The notes beneath the pieces were generated by a model. The model worked only from the letters and a program-made list of their open reading frames with translations. It searched no databases and was not told the origin of the DNA. The translations under genes and the position numbers were made by a program. A DNA stretch of 14,134 nucleotides from DAIRVC01 sp036803025 (GTDB taxonomy: Bacteria > Chloroflexota > Anaerolineae > Anaerolineales > E44-bin32): NCBI GenBank assembly GCA_036803025.1, contig DAIRVC010000060.1, positions 1 to 14,134 on the forward strand, read 5' to 3'. This document shows, in pieces, positions 6,454 through 14,132 of the stretch. How positions within the stretch are numbered: position 1 is the stretch's first letter; every line of letters starts with the position of its first letter.

Positions 6454-9402
6454 ATGCAGGTTGCCACCGCCGGTCACGACCGGGAGCTTCAGCGCGAGTT
6501 GGCCTCGCGTCTGCCGTGCGAAGTCCGGTTCGACCCTCTGACACGGCAGCTGTTCAGCACGGATGCTTCGGTCTACCAGATTGAGCCCCTTGGCGTGGCC
6601 TTCCCGCAACACGAGGATGACCTGCAGGCGATCGTCGAGGCGGCCGCGGCTCTCGGCCTCCCGGTTACCGCTCGGGGAGCGGGGACCGGACTGGCCGGGC
6701 AGGCCATCGGTTCCGGGCTGATCGTCGATTGTTCTCGGCATCTGACGAAGATCCACGCCATCGATCCCCAAGCCCGTCGGGCGGTCGTTGCCCCCGGCGT
6801 CGTCGGCGCGGCGTTGAACGCCGCCGCAGGTGCCCACGGCCTGATGTACGGCCCGGATCCAGCCTCCGTCGACCGGGCCACTTTCGGTGGGATGATCGGA
6901 ACGAATGCCACCGGCGCGCACTCCATCCGCTACGGGATGACAGCCGATCATCTGTTGGCGGCCGACGTCGTCCTGAGCGACGGAAGCCTTGTGTCCTTCT
7001 CCGAGATCTCAGAAGCAGAGGCGCGCCGGCGGGCGGCCGGCGCCGGGCGACAGGCTGCCATCCACGGGCTTGCCCTCAGACTGCGGCAAGATACCGGGGG
7101 CTCGATTCGCAGCGCCTGGCCGAAGATCTGGCGCCGGGCCTCAGGCTACAACCTCGACTACCTGGTCGGAATCCCAACCGGCCGCCCGTCCGGATGGTAT
7201 GCGGATCCACATCCGTACCCACCACATACAGGCTACAACCTGGCGCCGCTCCTGGCCGGATCTGAGGGCACACTGGGGCTCTTGGCGCGGGCGACGGTCA
7301 ACCTGGTCCCGCGACCGAAGGCGTCGGTCCTGGTCCTGGTGGCTTTCGACGACCTGCTGGCCGCCTGCCAGGCGGCGCCCGAGCTGCTGGCGACCCACCC
7401 GGCGTCCGTCGAGCTGATCCCGCGGGCCATCATCGGCCGAGCCCGCCTGGTGCCCGAATACGCCCGCCAGGCAGGTGTGTTCGGCGATCCAGCCGAAGCC
7501 CTTCTGGTGGCCGAGTACGTCGGCGACTCGCTGGATGAAGCCCGGGCGGCGGCGGGCCCGCTGAGCGGGCGCGCTCGCATGATCGAGGATGCCGGCGCCC
7601 AGGCGCAGCTCTGGGCCGTACGCAAAGTCGGCCTGGGACTGCTGCTTGCGGTGCCGGGCGATCGCAAGCCGATCTCCTTCATCGAGGATGTCACGGTCCC
7701 GGTAGAACGATTGGCGGAGTATGTCCGCCGCGCAACCCGATTGATGCACGAGGCGGGCACGGACGGGACGTGGTACGCGCACGCCTCCGTCGGCTGCCTG
7801 CACATGCGGCCGCTGATCGACCTGAAAACCGCCCAGGGTGTGGCACAGATGCGCGCGCTGGCTGAGGGGATCCTGGATATCGTGCGCGAAATGGGCGGTG
7901 TACTGTCCGGAGAACATGGCGACGGAATCTCGCATACCGAATACACCCCCAGGCTGTTCGGCGAGGCGATCGCTCGAGTCTTTCGCGAAATCAAGTCCAC
8001 CTTTGATCCGTCCGGGCTGTTCAATCCCGGCCGCGTCATCGCAGGTGCGGACACGGACGCGCCGCGAATGGACGGCACGCTTCGCTACGGCGCGTCGTAT
8101 CGCTCCTCGGTCTGGCCGAGCGTGTTCTCGTTCGCGCGAGAGCAGGGGTTGGCCCGCGCCATCGAGGACTGCAATGGGGCCGGCGTGTGCCTGAAGCGGG
8201 ACGGCGTGATGTGCCCCTCCTATCAGGCCCTGCGGGAAGAAGCACACAGCACCCGCGGGCGCGCCAACGCCCTGCGTGCAGCCATTTCCGGGCGGCTCGG
8301 ACCTGGGGCGCTGACCTCCGCCGAGGTCAAAGGCGTGCTGGACCTGTGCCTGGCGTGCAAGGGCTGCAAAGCCGAGTGCCCGACCGCCGTCGACATGGCC
8401 CGCATCAAGTCCGAGTACCTGGCTTACCTTCACACCCGGGAGGGCATCCCTCTGCGCAGCCGGCTTTTCGCCGAAATCGCAGCGCTCTCCCGGCTCGTGC
8501 AGCCCGTGGCCGGGGCGGTGAACGCCTTGGCACGCCTGCGCCTCTCCCGAACGTTGCTGGACCGTTGGCTCGGGATTACGCAGCACCGCGTGATGCCGGC
8601 GTTCGCCGGGCGCACGTTCCGCCGGTGGTTCGCCAGTAGACCCGTCCGGCCGTCCGCCCGGCGGGTGCTGCTGTTTGTCGACACGTTCGTCGACTACAAC
8701 CACCCGCAGGTCGGCCAGGCGGCGGTGCGTGTGCTCGAGGCGGCCGGCTGTCAGGTCTTGGTCGCGGACAGGCAAGGCTGCTGCGGGCGGGCGCATATCT
8801 CCAAAGGCTTGTTGGAACGCGCCCGTTCGCTCGCCGCGCACAATTTGGACGTGCTGACTACCTACGTCGAGCAGGGTATCCCGGTCGTCGGCCTGGAGCC
8901 GTCGTGCCTGGCCGCGCTGCGCGATGAGTACTGCGACTTCTTTCCCGGGGATCCGCGCGCACAGCAGCTGGCGGAGAGATCGTTCCTGATCGAGGAATAC
9001 CTCTGCCAGCCGGCGGAGGACGGCGGCCGCCCGCTTGACCGACTCAAGTTCCGGCGGAAGCTGCCGGGAGTGGTCGTGCACGGACATTGCCACGCGAAGG
9101 CGATCGCCGGCACCGGGCCGCTGATGGCGGTGTTGCGCGCGGCAGCCGAAGAGGCGACGCTCATCGAGGCCGGGTGCTGCGGCATGGCCGGCTCGTTCGG
9201 CTATGAACGGGAGCACTTCGACCTGTCGATGCAGATCGCCGAAATGCAGCTCTTGCCGGAGGTTCGGCGGGCTGTGCAGCAAGGCAAGCTGGTGGTCGCA
9301 GCCGGCGCCTCGTGCCGGGCGCAGATCCACGACGGGGTCGGTCACGATGCGCTCCACCCGGTGCAGGTCATCGACCTGGCCCTCTCTGCGGAAACAGCAT
9401 GA
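6454..9402 (+). CDS. YdiJ-like FAD-linked dehydrogenase with Fe-S domain (2-hydroxyacid dehydrogenase family)
   Basis: A single 982-residue polypeptide fuses a flavin dehydrogenase half to an iron-sulfur electron-transfer half, close to the length of E. coli YdiJ. The FAD_binding_4 domain (about 45-260) includes PVTARGAGTGLAGQAI and GGMIGTNATGAHSIRYG. The FAD-oxidase C domain (about 280-530) includes SEGTLG and GVLSGEHGDGI. Cysteine groups follow: CNGAGVC (573, 579) with CP at 587, and the ferredoxin-type CLACKGCKAEC (632, 635, 638, 642). Two CCG heterodisulfide-reductase-like motifs are GCCGRAH (776-777) and GCCGMAGSFG (908-909). The family oxidises D-2-hydroxy acids such as D-lactate, glycolate or D-2-hydroxyglutarate and passes electrons through the clusters; the substrate here is unknown. 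The start at 6454 has a GGTGAG-type RBS about 8 bases upstream. The stop overlaps the GH5 start. Confidence 0.93.
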   Translation: MQVATAGHDRELQRELASRLPCEVRFDPLTRQLFSTDASVYQIEPLGVAFPQHEDDLQAIVEAAAALGLPVTARGAGTGLAGQAIGSGLIVDCSRHLTKIHAIDPQARRAVVAPGVVGAALNAAAGAHGLMYGPDPASVDRATFGGMIGTNATGAHSIRYGMTADHLLAADVVLSDGSLVSFSEISEAEARRRAAGAGRQAAIHGLALRLRQDTGGSIRSAWPKIWRRASGYNLDYLVGIPTGRPSGWYADPHPYPPHTGYNLAPLLAGSEGTLGLLARATVNLVPRPKASVLVLVAFDDLLAACQAAPELLATHPASVELIPRAIIGRARLVPEYARQAGVFGDPAEALLVAEYVGDSLDEARAAAGPLSGRARMIEDAGAQAQLWAVRKVGLGLLLAVPGDRKPISFIEDVTVPVERLAEYVRRATRLMHEAGTDGTWYAHASVGCLHMRPLIDLKTAQGVAQMRALAEGILDIVREMGGVLSGEHGDGISHTEYTPRLFGEAIARVFREIKSTFDPSGLFNPGRVIAGADTDAPRMDGTLRYGASYRSSVWPSVFSFAREQGLARAIEDCNGAGVCLKRDGVMCPSYQALREEAHSTRGRANALRAAISGRLGPGALTSAEVKGVLDLCLACKGCKAECPTAVDMARIKSEYLAYLHTREGIPLRSRLFAEIAALSRLVQPVAGAVNALARLRLSRTLLDRWLGITQHRVMPAFAGRTFRRWFASRPVRPSARRVLLFVDTFVDYNHPQVGQAAVRVLEAAGCQVLVADRQGCCGRAHISKGLLERARSLAAHNLDVLTTYVEQGIPVVGLEPSCLAALRDEYCDFFPGDPRAQQLAERSFLIEEYLCQPAEDGGRPLDRLKFRRKLPGVVVHGHCHAKAIAGTGPLMAVLRAAAEEATLIEAGCCGMAGSFGYEREHFDLSMQIAEMQLLPEVRRAVQQGKLVVAAGASCRAQIHDGVGHDALHPVQVIDLALSAETA

Positions 9403-11276
9403 TCAGGACTGACGGCCCCTGGTTCAAGGACGAGCACGGGCGGACCCTGCTGCTGCGCGGCGTCAACTTGGGAGGCAGTTCGAAGATCCCGTGTACGCCC
9501 GACGGGGCAACCCACCTGCGTGACGGATTCTTCGATCACCGGCGGGTTTCTTTCGTCGGCCGGCCGTTCCCGCTGCAGGAGGCCGATGAGCACTTCAGGC
9601 GGCTGAAGCACTGGGGTCTCACCTTCATCCGGCTGCTGACAACGTGGGAGGCGATCGAGCATGAAGGTCCGGGTCGGTACGACAAGGCCTACCTGGACTA
9701 CTTCGAGGCCATCGTGCGTAAGGCCGGTGAGCACGGCCTGCGGCTGTTCATCGACCCGCACCAGGATGTCTGGAGCCGGTTCTCCGGAGGCGACGGTGCG
9801 CCGGGCTGGACGCTCGAAGCGGTCGGCCTGGATATAACCCGCTTCAAGGCCACCGACGCCGCCATCGTGCATCAGACGCACGGCGACCCGTTTCCGCGCA
9901 TGATCTGGCCGACGAATGCCTTCAAGCTGGCCGCGGCGACGATGTTCACACTCTTCTTTGGCAGCGACGACTTCGCCCCGCTGACGACCGTGGATGGGGA
10001 GCCTGCCCGCGAGTACCTCCAGCGCCACTACATCGAGGCGGTCCTTCAGGTCGCGCGCCGCTTGCGCGGGCTTGACCACGTCGTTGGGTATGACACCCTG
10101 AATGAGCCGCTGTCGGGATACATAGGCTGGCGAGACCTGAAGGCGCCGCCTTCGCTGCTGCGGCAGGGTCTGGTGCCCAGCCCGCTGCAGTCGATGGCAC
10201 TCGGGGCAGGGTTGACTCTGGATATCGAGCGGTGGGAGATGACACTCCTGGGGGCGCGCCGCAGGGGATCAGTGCACGTCAACCCCCACAACGAACGAGC
10301 CTGGATCGACGGGCGCGACTGCTTGTGGCGGCAAGCCGGCGTGTGGGACGTCGGGCCGGACGGCAATCCGCGCCTTCTGCGGCCGGACCACTTCGTCTGC
10401 GTCGACGGGCGGCGCATCTCCTTCGCGCAGGACTATTATCGGCCATTCGCCGACCGGTTCGCGCGCGCTGTGCAGCGCGAATCGCCCGGGGCGCTGATCT
10501 TCCTCAATCACGATCCGGTCGGCGAGTGCCCAATCTGGGGAGAGGGAGATGCCCCCGGCATGGTCTATGCCCCGCATTGGTATGACGCCTACGTTCTGTA
10601 TCTCAAACGCTTCAACCCCTGGTTGGCGTACGACATGCAGACCGGGAAACTGGTCGCCGGACGACGCGCCATCCGAGCTTCTTTCGCCGCCCAGCTCCGC
10701 CACCTGAAAGAAGACGCGGCCCAGCGGCTGGGCGGCGTGCCGACCGTCCTGGCCGAATTCGGGGTGGCTTTTGACCTCGGCGGGGGGCGTGCTTTCCGGA
10801 ACGACGACTTCCGTGCCCAAGCGCGGGCGTTGGAGCGGAGCTTTGCGGCTGTGGAGGACAACCTGCTCAGCTGCACGCTGTGGAACTACACTGCCGACAA
10901 CTCAAATGCTCGCGGCGATCAGTGGAACGGCGAGGACCTTTCCATCTTCAGCCGAGACCAGCAGCGTGAGGCGTCGGATCTCGATTGCGGCGGCCGGGCG
11001 CTCGACGCGGTGGTGCGCCCGTACGCACGCGCCGTTGCGGGTGAACCGCTGCAGACGTCCTACGACAGCGGTCGGCGGGTCTTCCGTTTCGCGTTTCGCC
11101 ATGACCCGACCTGCCGTGCGCCGACTGAGATCTTCCTTCCAACGGCTTACTTCGGAGTCGGATGCCGGATTGAGGTCAGCGACGGCGCCGCTGAACGGGA
11201 TCTGGAGGCGCAGCTGCTCGTGTACCGTCACAGCGACTCCCAGGCCGTACATCAGATCGTTGTGCGTTCTACTTAG
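9399..11276 (+). CDS. GH5 glycoside hydrolase, subfamily 12-like (steryl glucosidase or glucosylceramidase type)
   Basis: I chose the ATG at 9399 because it overlaps the upstream TGA (ATGA); the family motif LLLRGVNLGGSSKIP then begins about 16 residues in. The 625-residue protein has no signal peptide. It contains TWEAIEHEGPGRYD, DPHQDVWSRFSGGDGAPGWT, WPTNAFKLAAATMFTLFFG and LWNYTADNSNARGDQWNGED, which closely match my recollection of fungal enzymes such as yeast Egh1 (steryl-beta-glucosidase) and Cryptococcus EGCrP2. Predicted acid/base is Glu236 in DTLNEP and nucleophile Glu453 in LAEFGVAFD, both on a TIM barrel. The last 100 or so residues (from GGRALDAVVRPYARAV) form the C-terminal beta domain seen in that group. 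Substrate in this organism is unknown; hydrolysis of beta-glucosides on a lipid aglycone is the family expectation. Translational coupling to the dehydrogenase suggests one operon. Confidence 0.9.
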   Translation: MIRTDGPWFKDEHGRTLLLRGVNLGGSSKIPCTPDGATHLRDGFFDHRRVSFVGRPFPLQEADEHFRRLKHWGLTFIRLLTTWEAIEHEGPGRYDKAYLDYFEAIVRKAGEHGLRLFIDPHQDVWSRFSGGDGAPGWTLEAVGLDITRFKATDAAIVHQTHGDPFPRMIWPTNAFKLAAATMFTLFFGSDDFAPLTTVDGEPAREYLQRHYIEAVLQVARRLRGLDHVVGYDTLNEPLSGYIGWRDLKAPPSLLRQGLVPSPLQSMALGAGLTLDIERWEMTLLGARRRGSVHVNPHNERAWIDGRDCLWRQAGVWDVGPDGNPRLLRPDHFVCVDGRRISFAQDYYRPFADRFARAVQRESPGALIFLNHDPVGECPIWGEGDAPGMVYAPHWYDAYVLYLKRFNPWLAYDMQTGKLVAGRRAIRASFAAQLRHLKEDAAQRLGGVPTVLAEFGVAFDLGGGRAFRNDDFRAQARALERSFAAVEDNLLSCTLWNYTADNSNARGDQWNGEDLSIFSRDQQREASDLDCGGRALDAVVRPYARAVAGEPLQTSYDSGRRVFRFAFRHDPTCRAPTEIFLPTAYFGVGCRIEVSDGAAERDLEAQLLVYRHSDSQAVHQIVVRST

Positions 11277-11345
11277 CCCTTGCCGCCCGAACAGTTCGCG
11301 CGGCCGGCAGGAGCTTCGCCGAGTGGAGTGGGGAGGTGACCAGCC

Positions 11346-11379
11346 GGATCGATGAGGCGCGCTCGCGCCTCATCGATCC
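11346..11379. terminator. Perfect 16-bp hairpin between convergent genes, probable terminator
   Basis: The arm GGATCGATGAGGCGCG (11346-11361) and its exact complement (11364-11379) flank a 2-base centre, giving a long perfect stem. On the plus strand it is followed by TTCCTC, a weak T-tract. It lies 70 bases after the GH5 stop and 62 bases beyond the recombinase stop, so it could end transcription from both sides. Confidence 0.65.
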
Positions 11380-11441
11380 TTCCTCAATGACCGCGCAAAT
11401 GGGCTCCAGAACATCTATGCCGGACAGGGGTGTGTGTGTCC

Positions 11442-12494
11442 TCAGGCGTCGAGGTTGTGGTCGAAGATCTCGGCGTAACCGCGGTCGAGCTCATCGTTAG
11501 AGAGGTGTGCGTAGCGCTGGGTCACACTGATGTTCTTATGCCGGGCCAACTCCTGTGCCAGCTTCAGGTTACCGCCCGAGGCGCGCAGCACGACGGTCAC
11601 GAAGTAGTGACGGAAGGAGTGCGGCGTGATGGTGTCCTGGGCTTCGGGGCCGAGCGCTTCGGCGACGCGGGCCTGGACGATCGATCGGCCGGTATTGGTC
11701 GTGATCGGCAGGACGCGCTGGCCGGCGCCGCGATCGTGCCGGGCAAAGAGCGGCAGCGCGCGCAGCGGCCGCCCGGAAGCGCCGTCCAGGCGCGCCCGGG
11801 CCCGGAAGTAGTCGCGCAGGGCCCTGAGCGACCGCCGGGAGAACCGCACGACCGCCTCCCGGTCGCCCTTGCCAACCAGGAGGGCGCGTCCTTCGTGGGG
11901 ATCGAGATCGCCGCGCCGCAGGCGGCAGGCCTCGTGAACGCGCAGCCCAGTGTCGGCCAACGTCAACAGGAAAGCCCGGTCGCGCAGCGCGCGCAATCGC
12001 CGCCGTTCGTCAGCGACCGAAGGCTGGGCGGACAAGGACTCAACATAATCCAGCACGCTCTCAATCGCTTGGCGCGGGAACTGCGGCAGCCGTTGTCCGG
12101 GCCGGCGAGCGCGTTGGCGGATCAGCAGGCGCATGCGGGAGAGGTTGACGCGGGCCAGTTCCTCGGCGGCCAGGTACTCGAACCATCCGGCGACGCCGGT
12201 CAGGTACAGCCGCTCGCTGGCTGGGGCGTAGGCCTTGAGGCGCGCGGCGAAGTCCGCCACCCAGGCGACCTGGGCTCGTGAACAGGCGATCTTGCCGGGA
12301 TCGAGGCCGCGTTGGCTGAGCGTGTCCAGGAAGGCGTTCAGGGCATTGCGGTAGGCGCGAGCGGTTTGGGGGCTGCGAGCTCGGGCGACGCTGGCCAGAT
12401 AGGCGTCTACGGCTTGTGTGACGGTCTTGGCTCGGCCGGTGTGCGCTCGGTCGGCAGCATGGCCCTTGGTTTGAGGCGCCTTGACGTGGGGCAT
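11442..12494 (-). CDS. Tyrosine recombinase / phage-type integrase (XerC/D-like)
   Basis: The start at 12494 is set by a strong Shine-Dalgarno GGAGGTG (12507-12501) with a 6-base spacer; the open frame continues 51 codons further upstream but lacks a comparable site and crosses the promoter. The 350-residue protein has an N-terminal SAM-like core-binding domain (about 25-120) and a C-terminal catalytic domain (about 140-345). All catalytic residues are present: Arg185 in ADTGLRVHEAC, Lys209 in VGKGD, His292 and Arg295 in HSFRHY, His319 in LARHKNISVTQRY and nucleophile Tyr328. It should cut and rejoin DNA at a pair of short sites. No phage or transposon genes lie nearby in the window, so it may be a stand-alone or relict integrase, or a host recombinase paralogue. 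It converges on the GH5 gene. Confidence 0.93.
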   Translation of the reverse strand: MPHVKAPQTKGHAADRAHTGRAKTVTQAVDAYLASVARARSPQTARAYRNALNAFLDTLSQRGLDPGKIACSRAQVAWVADFAARLKAYAPASERLYLTGVAGWFEYLAAEELARVNLSRMRLLIRQRARRPGQRLPQFPRQAIESVLDYVESLSAQPSVADERRRLRALRDRAFLLTLADTGLRVHEACRLRRGDLDPHEGRALLVGKGDREAVVRFSRRSLRALRDYFRARARLDGASGRPLRALPLFARHDRGAGQRVLPITTNTGRSIVQARVAEALGPEAQDTITPHSFRHYFVTVVLRASGGNLKLAQELARHKNISVTQRYAHLSNDELDRGYAEIFDHNLDA

Positions 12495-12527
12495 TGGACG
12501 CACCTCCGCGCCCGAAAGTATGCTTCC

Positions 12528-12543
12528 GATAATTGCACTTATC
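12528..12543. repeat. GATAA-N6-TTATC inverted repeat in the recombinase leader
   Basis: GATAATTGCACTTATC is an imperfect palindrome whose 5-bp arms GATAA/TTATC flank a 6-base centre. It lies just downstream of the predicted start site of the recombinase mRNA and upstream of its RBS, a position suited to a repressor or recombinase-binding operator. Function is inference. Confidence 0.35.
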
Positions 12544-12555
12544 ACCAGCATTCTC

Positions 12556-12584
12556 AGGATACAGGGATTGGGGCCGGCTGTCAA
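12556..12584 (-). promoter_or_regulatory. Promoter of the tyrosine recombinase gene
   Basis: On the minus strand a consensus -35 TTGACA (12584-12579) is followed after exactly 17 bases by TATCCT (12561-12556), a 4/6 match to the -10 consensus. Transcription would start near 12549, leaving a leader of about 55 bases that contains the GATAA/TTATC palindrome and the GGAGGTG ribosome binding site. Confidence 0.65.
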
Positions 12585-12749
12585 GTGCCAGTCGGCCTCC
12601 CCTCCGTACCTGGGCCGACCTGATACGGGAGTTGAGTCCGGCGGCACACGCGAGGTCGTGGGTTAAGTTCGCCAGATATCCCTGACGGATGCCACCGCAG
12701 CGATTCCGGGGCCCCCCTACCCTGTGCGCGGGTCGCGAGGGGAATCGAA

Positions 12750-12771
12750 CGCCCCCGGCCTCCCGGGGGCG
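12750..12771 (-). terminator. GC-rich hairpin downstream of the HD-GYP gene
   Basis: Read on the minus strand, CGCCCCCGG, a GAGG loop and CCGGGGGCG form a perfect 9-bp stem 18 bases after the HD-GYP stop codon, followed by TTCGATTCC. A second small hairpin (CCTGC/GCAGG, 12772-12784) lies between it and the stop. The downstream T-run is poor, so it is a probable rather than canonical intrinsic terminator. Confidence 0.5.
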
Positions 12772-12788
12772 CCTGCCTGGCAGGATGA

Positions 12789-13841
12789 TCAGGCCGCGCC
12801 GTCGCTCGAAAGGATCTCGGCGATCTGGCCTCTCTCCCAGCAGCGGTTGAAGGCCTCGACGATGGCGGGGTCGAACTGCGCTCCGGCCTGGCGCATAAGC
12901 TCCTGGCGGGCCTCGTCGGGCGGGATCGGCGGGTGGTAGGGCCGCTCGTCGGTCATGGCGTCGAAGGCGTCGGCCACGGATAGCAGCCGGGCGATCTCGG
13001 GGATATCCTGCGCCGCCAGACCGGACGGGTAGCCGCGGCCGTCCCAGCGCTCATGGTGGTACAGGATGGCCACGATCGCCGGCGCCAGGTAGGGGATGCC
13101 TTCGACCATTCGACTGCCCACTTCGGCGTGCTGGCGCATCTCCTCCCATTCTTCGGGCGTCAGCCGGCCCGGCTTGCGCAGGATCGCCTCACGCACGGCG
13201 ATCTTTCCGATATCGTGGAGAATGGCGCCGAACTCGAGCGAGTCGCAGCGATCTGCGTCCCAGCCGAGCTCATGAGCGATGGCCTGCGCGTACGCGTTCA
13301 CCCGCTCGACGTGATCGGCCGTGTATTGGTCGCGCGCCTCGATCGCGTTGGCGAGCGTCCGCAGGCTGGCCTTGTAGGCCTCCCGCAGCTGGGCCAGCAT
13401 GAGTTCGTCGCTGCGCTGCAGGCGGGAGCGCACCGTGGTCAGGAGTTCCTTGCTGGTGACCGGTTTGGTGATGTAGTCGTCGGCGCCGAGTGACTTCCCG
13501 GCGAAGATGTCCTCGCGCGTTCCCCGGGCGGTCAGAAAGACGAACGGGATGCTCGCCCCGCCCGGCAGGCGCCGCACGGCCTCGAACAAGCCGTACCCGT
13601 CCATGATCGGCATCGAGATGTCGGACAGGATCAGGCTGGGCCGGGCTCGGGCCAGGACATCCAGGGCCGCCTGCCCGTTGGGCGCCGTCAGGACGTGGTA
13701 CCCGGCGGCCTCCAGGATATCCCGCAACGCGACCAGCATCGCCGGGTCATCTTCGACGACCAGAATGAGCCGCTGCCCGATGCCGGCCAGCTGCTGCACG
13801 CTGAAACCCTGGACCCCTTCAGTCCGAGGGATGTCGGTCAT
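12789..13841 (-). CDS. Response regulator with HD-GYP domain (putative cyclic di-GMP phosphodiesterase)
   Basis: This 350-residue protein joins an N-terminal receiver domain (about 25-143) to an HD-GYP domain (about 158-345). The receiver has acidic Asp31/Asp32, phosphoacceptor Asp74 in LSDISMP, Thr104 and Lys126 in TKP. The HD-GYP half keeps ARDQYTADHVERV, the metal pair His209-Asp210 in HDIGK, His238, His262-His263 and the GYP loop RGYPSG (269-274), so it should be catalytically competent. Such proteins hydrolyse cyclic di-GMP, often to GMP, in response to phosphorylation by a partner kinase. The start at 13841 follows AGGAGG, but with only a 3-base spacer; no better start is visible before the receiver. 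It has its own upstream promoter, and the next gene upstream on the same strand is the partial one at the right edge. The partner kinase is not identified. Confidence 0.95.
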   Translation of the reverse strand: MTDIPRTEGVQGFSVQQLAGIGQRLILVVEDDPAMLVALRDILEAAGYHVLTAPNGQAALDVLARARPSLILSDISMPIMDGYGLFEAVRRLPGGASIPFVFLTARGTREDIFAGKSLGADDYITKPVTSKELLTTVRSRLQRSDELMLAQLREAYKASLRTLANAIEARDQYTADHVERVNAYAQAIAHELGWDADRCDSLEFGAILHDIGKIAVREAILRKPGRLTPEEWEEMRQHAEVGSRMVEGIPYLAPAIVAILYHHERWDGRGYPSGLAAQDIPEIARLLSVADAFDAMTDERPYHPPIPPDEARQELMRQAGAQFDPAIVEAFNRCWERGQIAEILSSDGAA

Positions 13842-13866
13842 GATCCTCCTGAAGACCTACCGCGCA

Positions 13867-13895
13867 ATTATCGGCCCCGATGCCCGCCGGCACAA
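13867..13895 (-). promoter_or_regulatory. Putative promoter of the HD-GYP response regulator
   Basis: On the minus strand TTGTGC (13895-13890) and GATAAT (13872-13867) are separated by 17 bases. Transcription would start about 20 bases before the start codon, placing AGGAGG (13850-13845) in the leader. The -10 is a 5/6 match and the -35 a 3/6 match. Confidence 0.5.
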
Positions 13896-13928
13896 GTCCA
13901 CCAAGGGTCAGGGGCCTCAGGGCACTTG

Positions 13929-14132
13929 TCAGCCGCGTGCAGGGCTTCGGCCGGCTGCGCGGGCGGGCTTCTCGAGCCACTGCCTCCAGGCCCCCTCCCA
14001 GGGTGTTGCAGCCTGGAGGCGGGCCGGGATGTGGACCGCGGCCAGCTTGACCAGGAGCGACGCAGCGTGCCCGGCGGCGGAATCGAGGTCGCCGGCTTCC
14101 AGCGTCGCGCGCAGGTTTTGGCGGGGCTGCTC
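13929..14132 (-). CDS. C-terminal end of an unrecognised protein, cut by the window edge
   Basis: An open minus-strand frame enters from the right edge and ends at TGA (13931-13929), leaving 67 residues. Third codon positions are mostly G or C, as in the neighbouring genes, which supports coding. The visible part is alanine-rich and helical (LRATLEAGDLDSAAGHAASL), followed by a tryptophan-containing stretch (WEGAWRQWLEK) and a basic tail. I do not recognise the family. It lies 87 bases upstream of the HD-GYP gene on the same strand, so the two could be co-transcribed, although the HD-GYP gene also has its own promoter. Confidence 0.5.
   Translation of the reverse strand, partial: EQPRQNLRATLEAGDLDSAAGHAASLLVKLAAVHIPARLQAATPWEGAWRQWLEKPARAAGRSPARG

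Noticed and set aside
7141..9357. A 738-codon minus-strand open frame opposite the FAD/Fe-S dehydrogenase
   Set aside because: The opposite strand encodes an intact dehydrogenase with all cofactor motifs; the antisense product shows no family features and is a GC shadow.
12591..12619. Inverted repeat GTCGGCC / GGCCGAC upstream of the recombinase promoter
   Set aside because: Only 7 bp with a 15-base loop in very GC-rich DNA; no supporting context.
12495..12647. A 51-codon N-terminal extension of the recombinase
   Set aside because: It would place the start codon upstream of the predicted promoter and lacks an RBS, while the ATG at 12494 has GGAGGTG at ideal spacing.
12495..12788. A complete tRNA gene in the recombinase/HD-GYP intergenic region
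   Set aside because: Only a T-arm-like segment is visible; no D-arm, anticodon arm or matching 5' acceptor strand is found at the expected distance.
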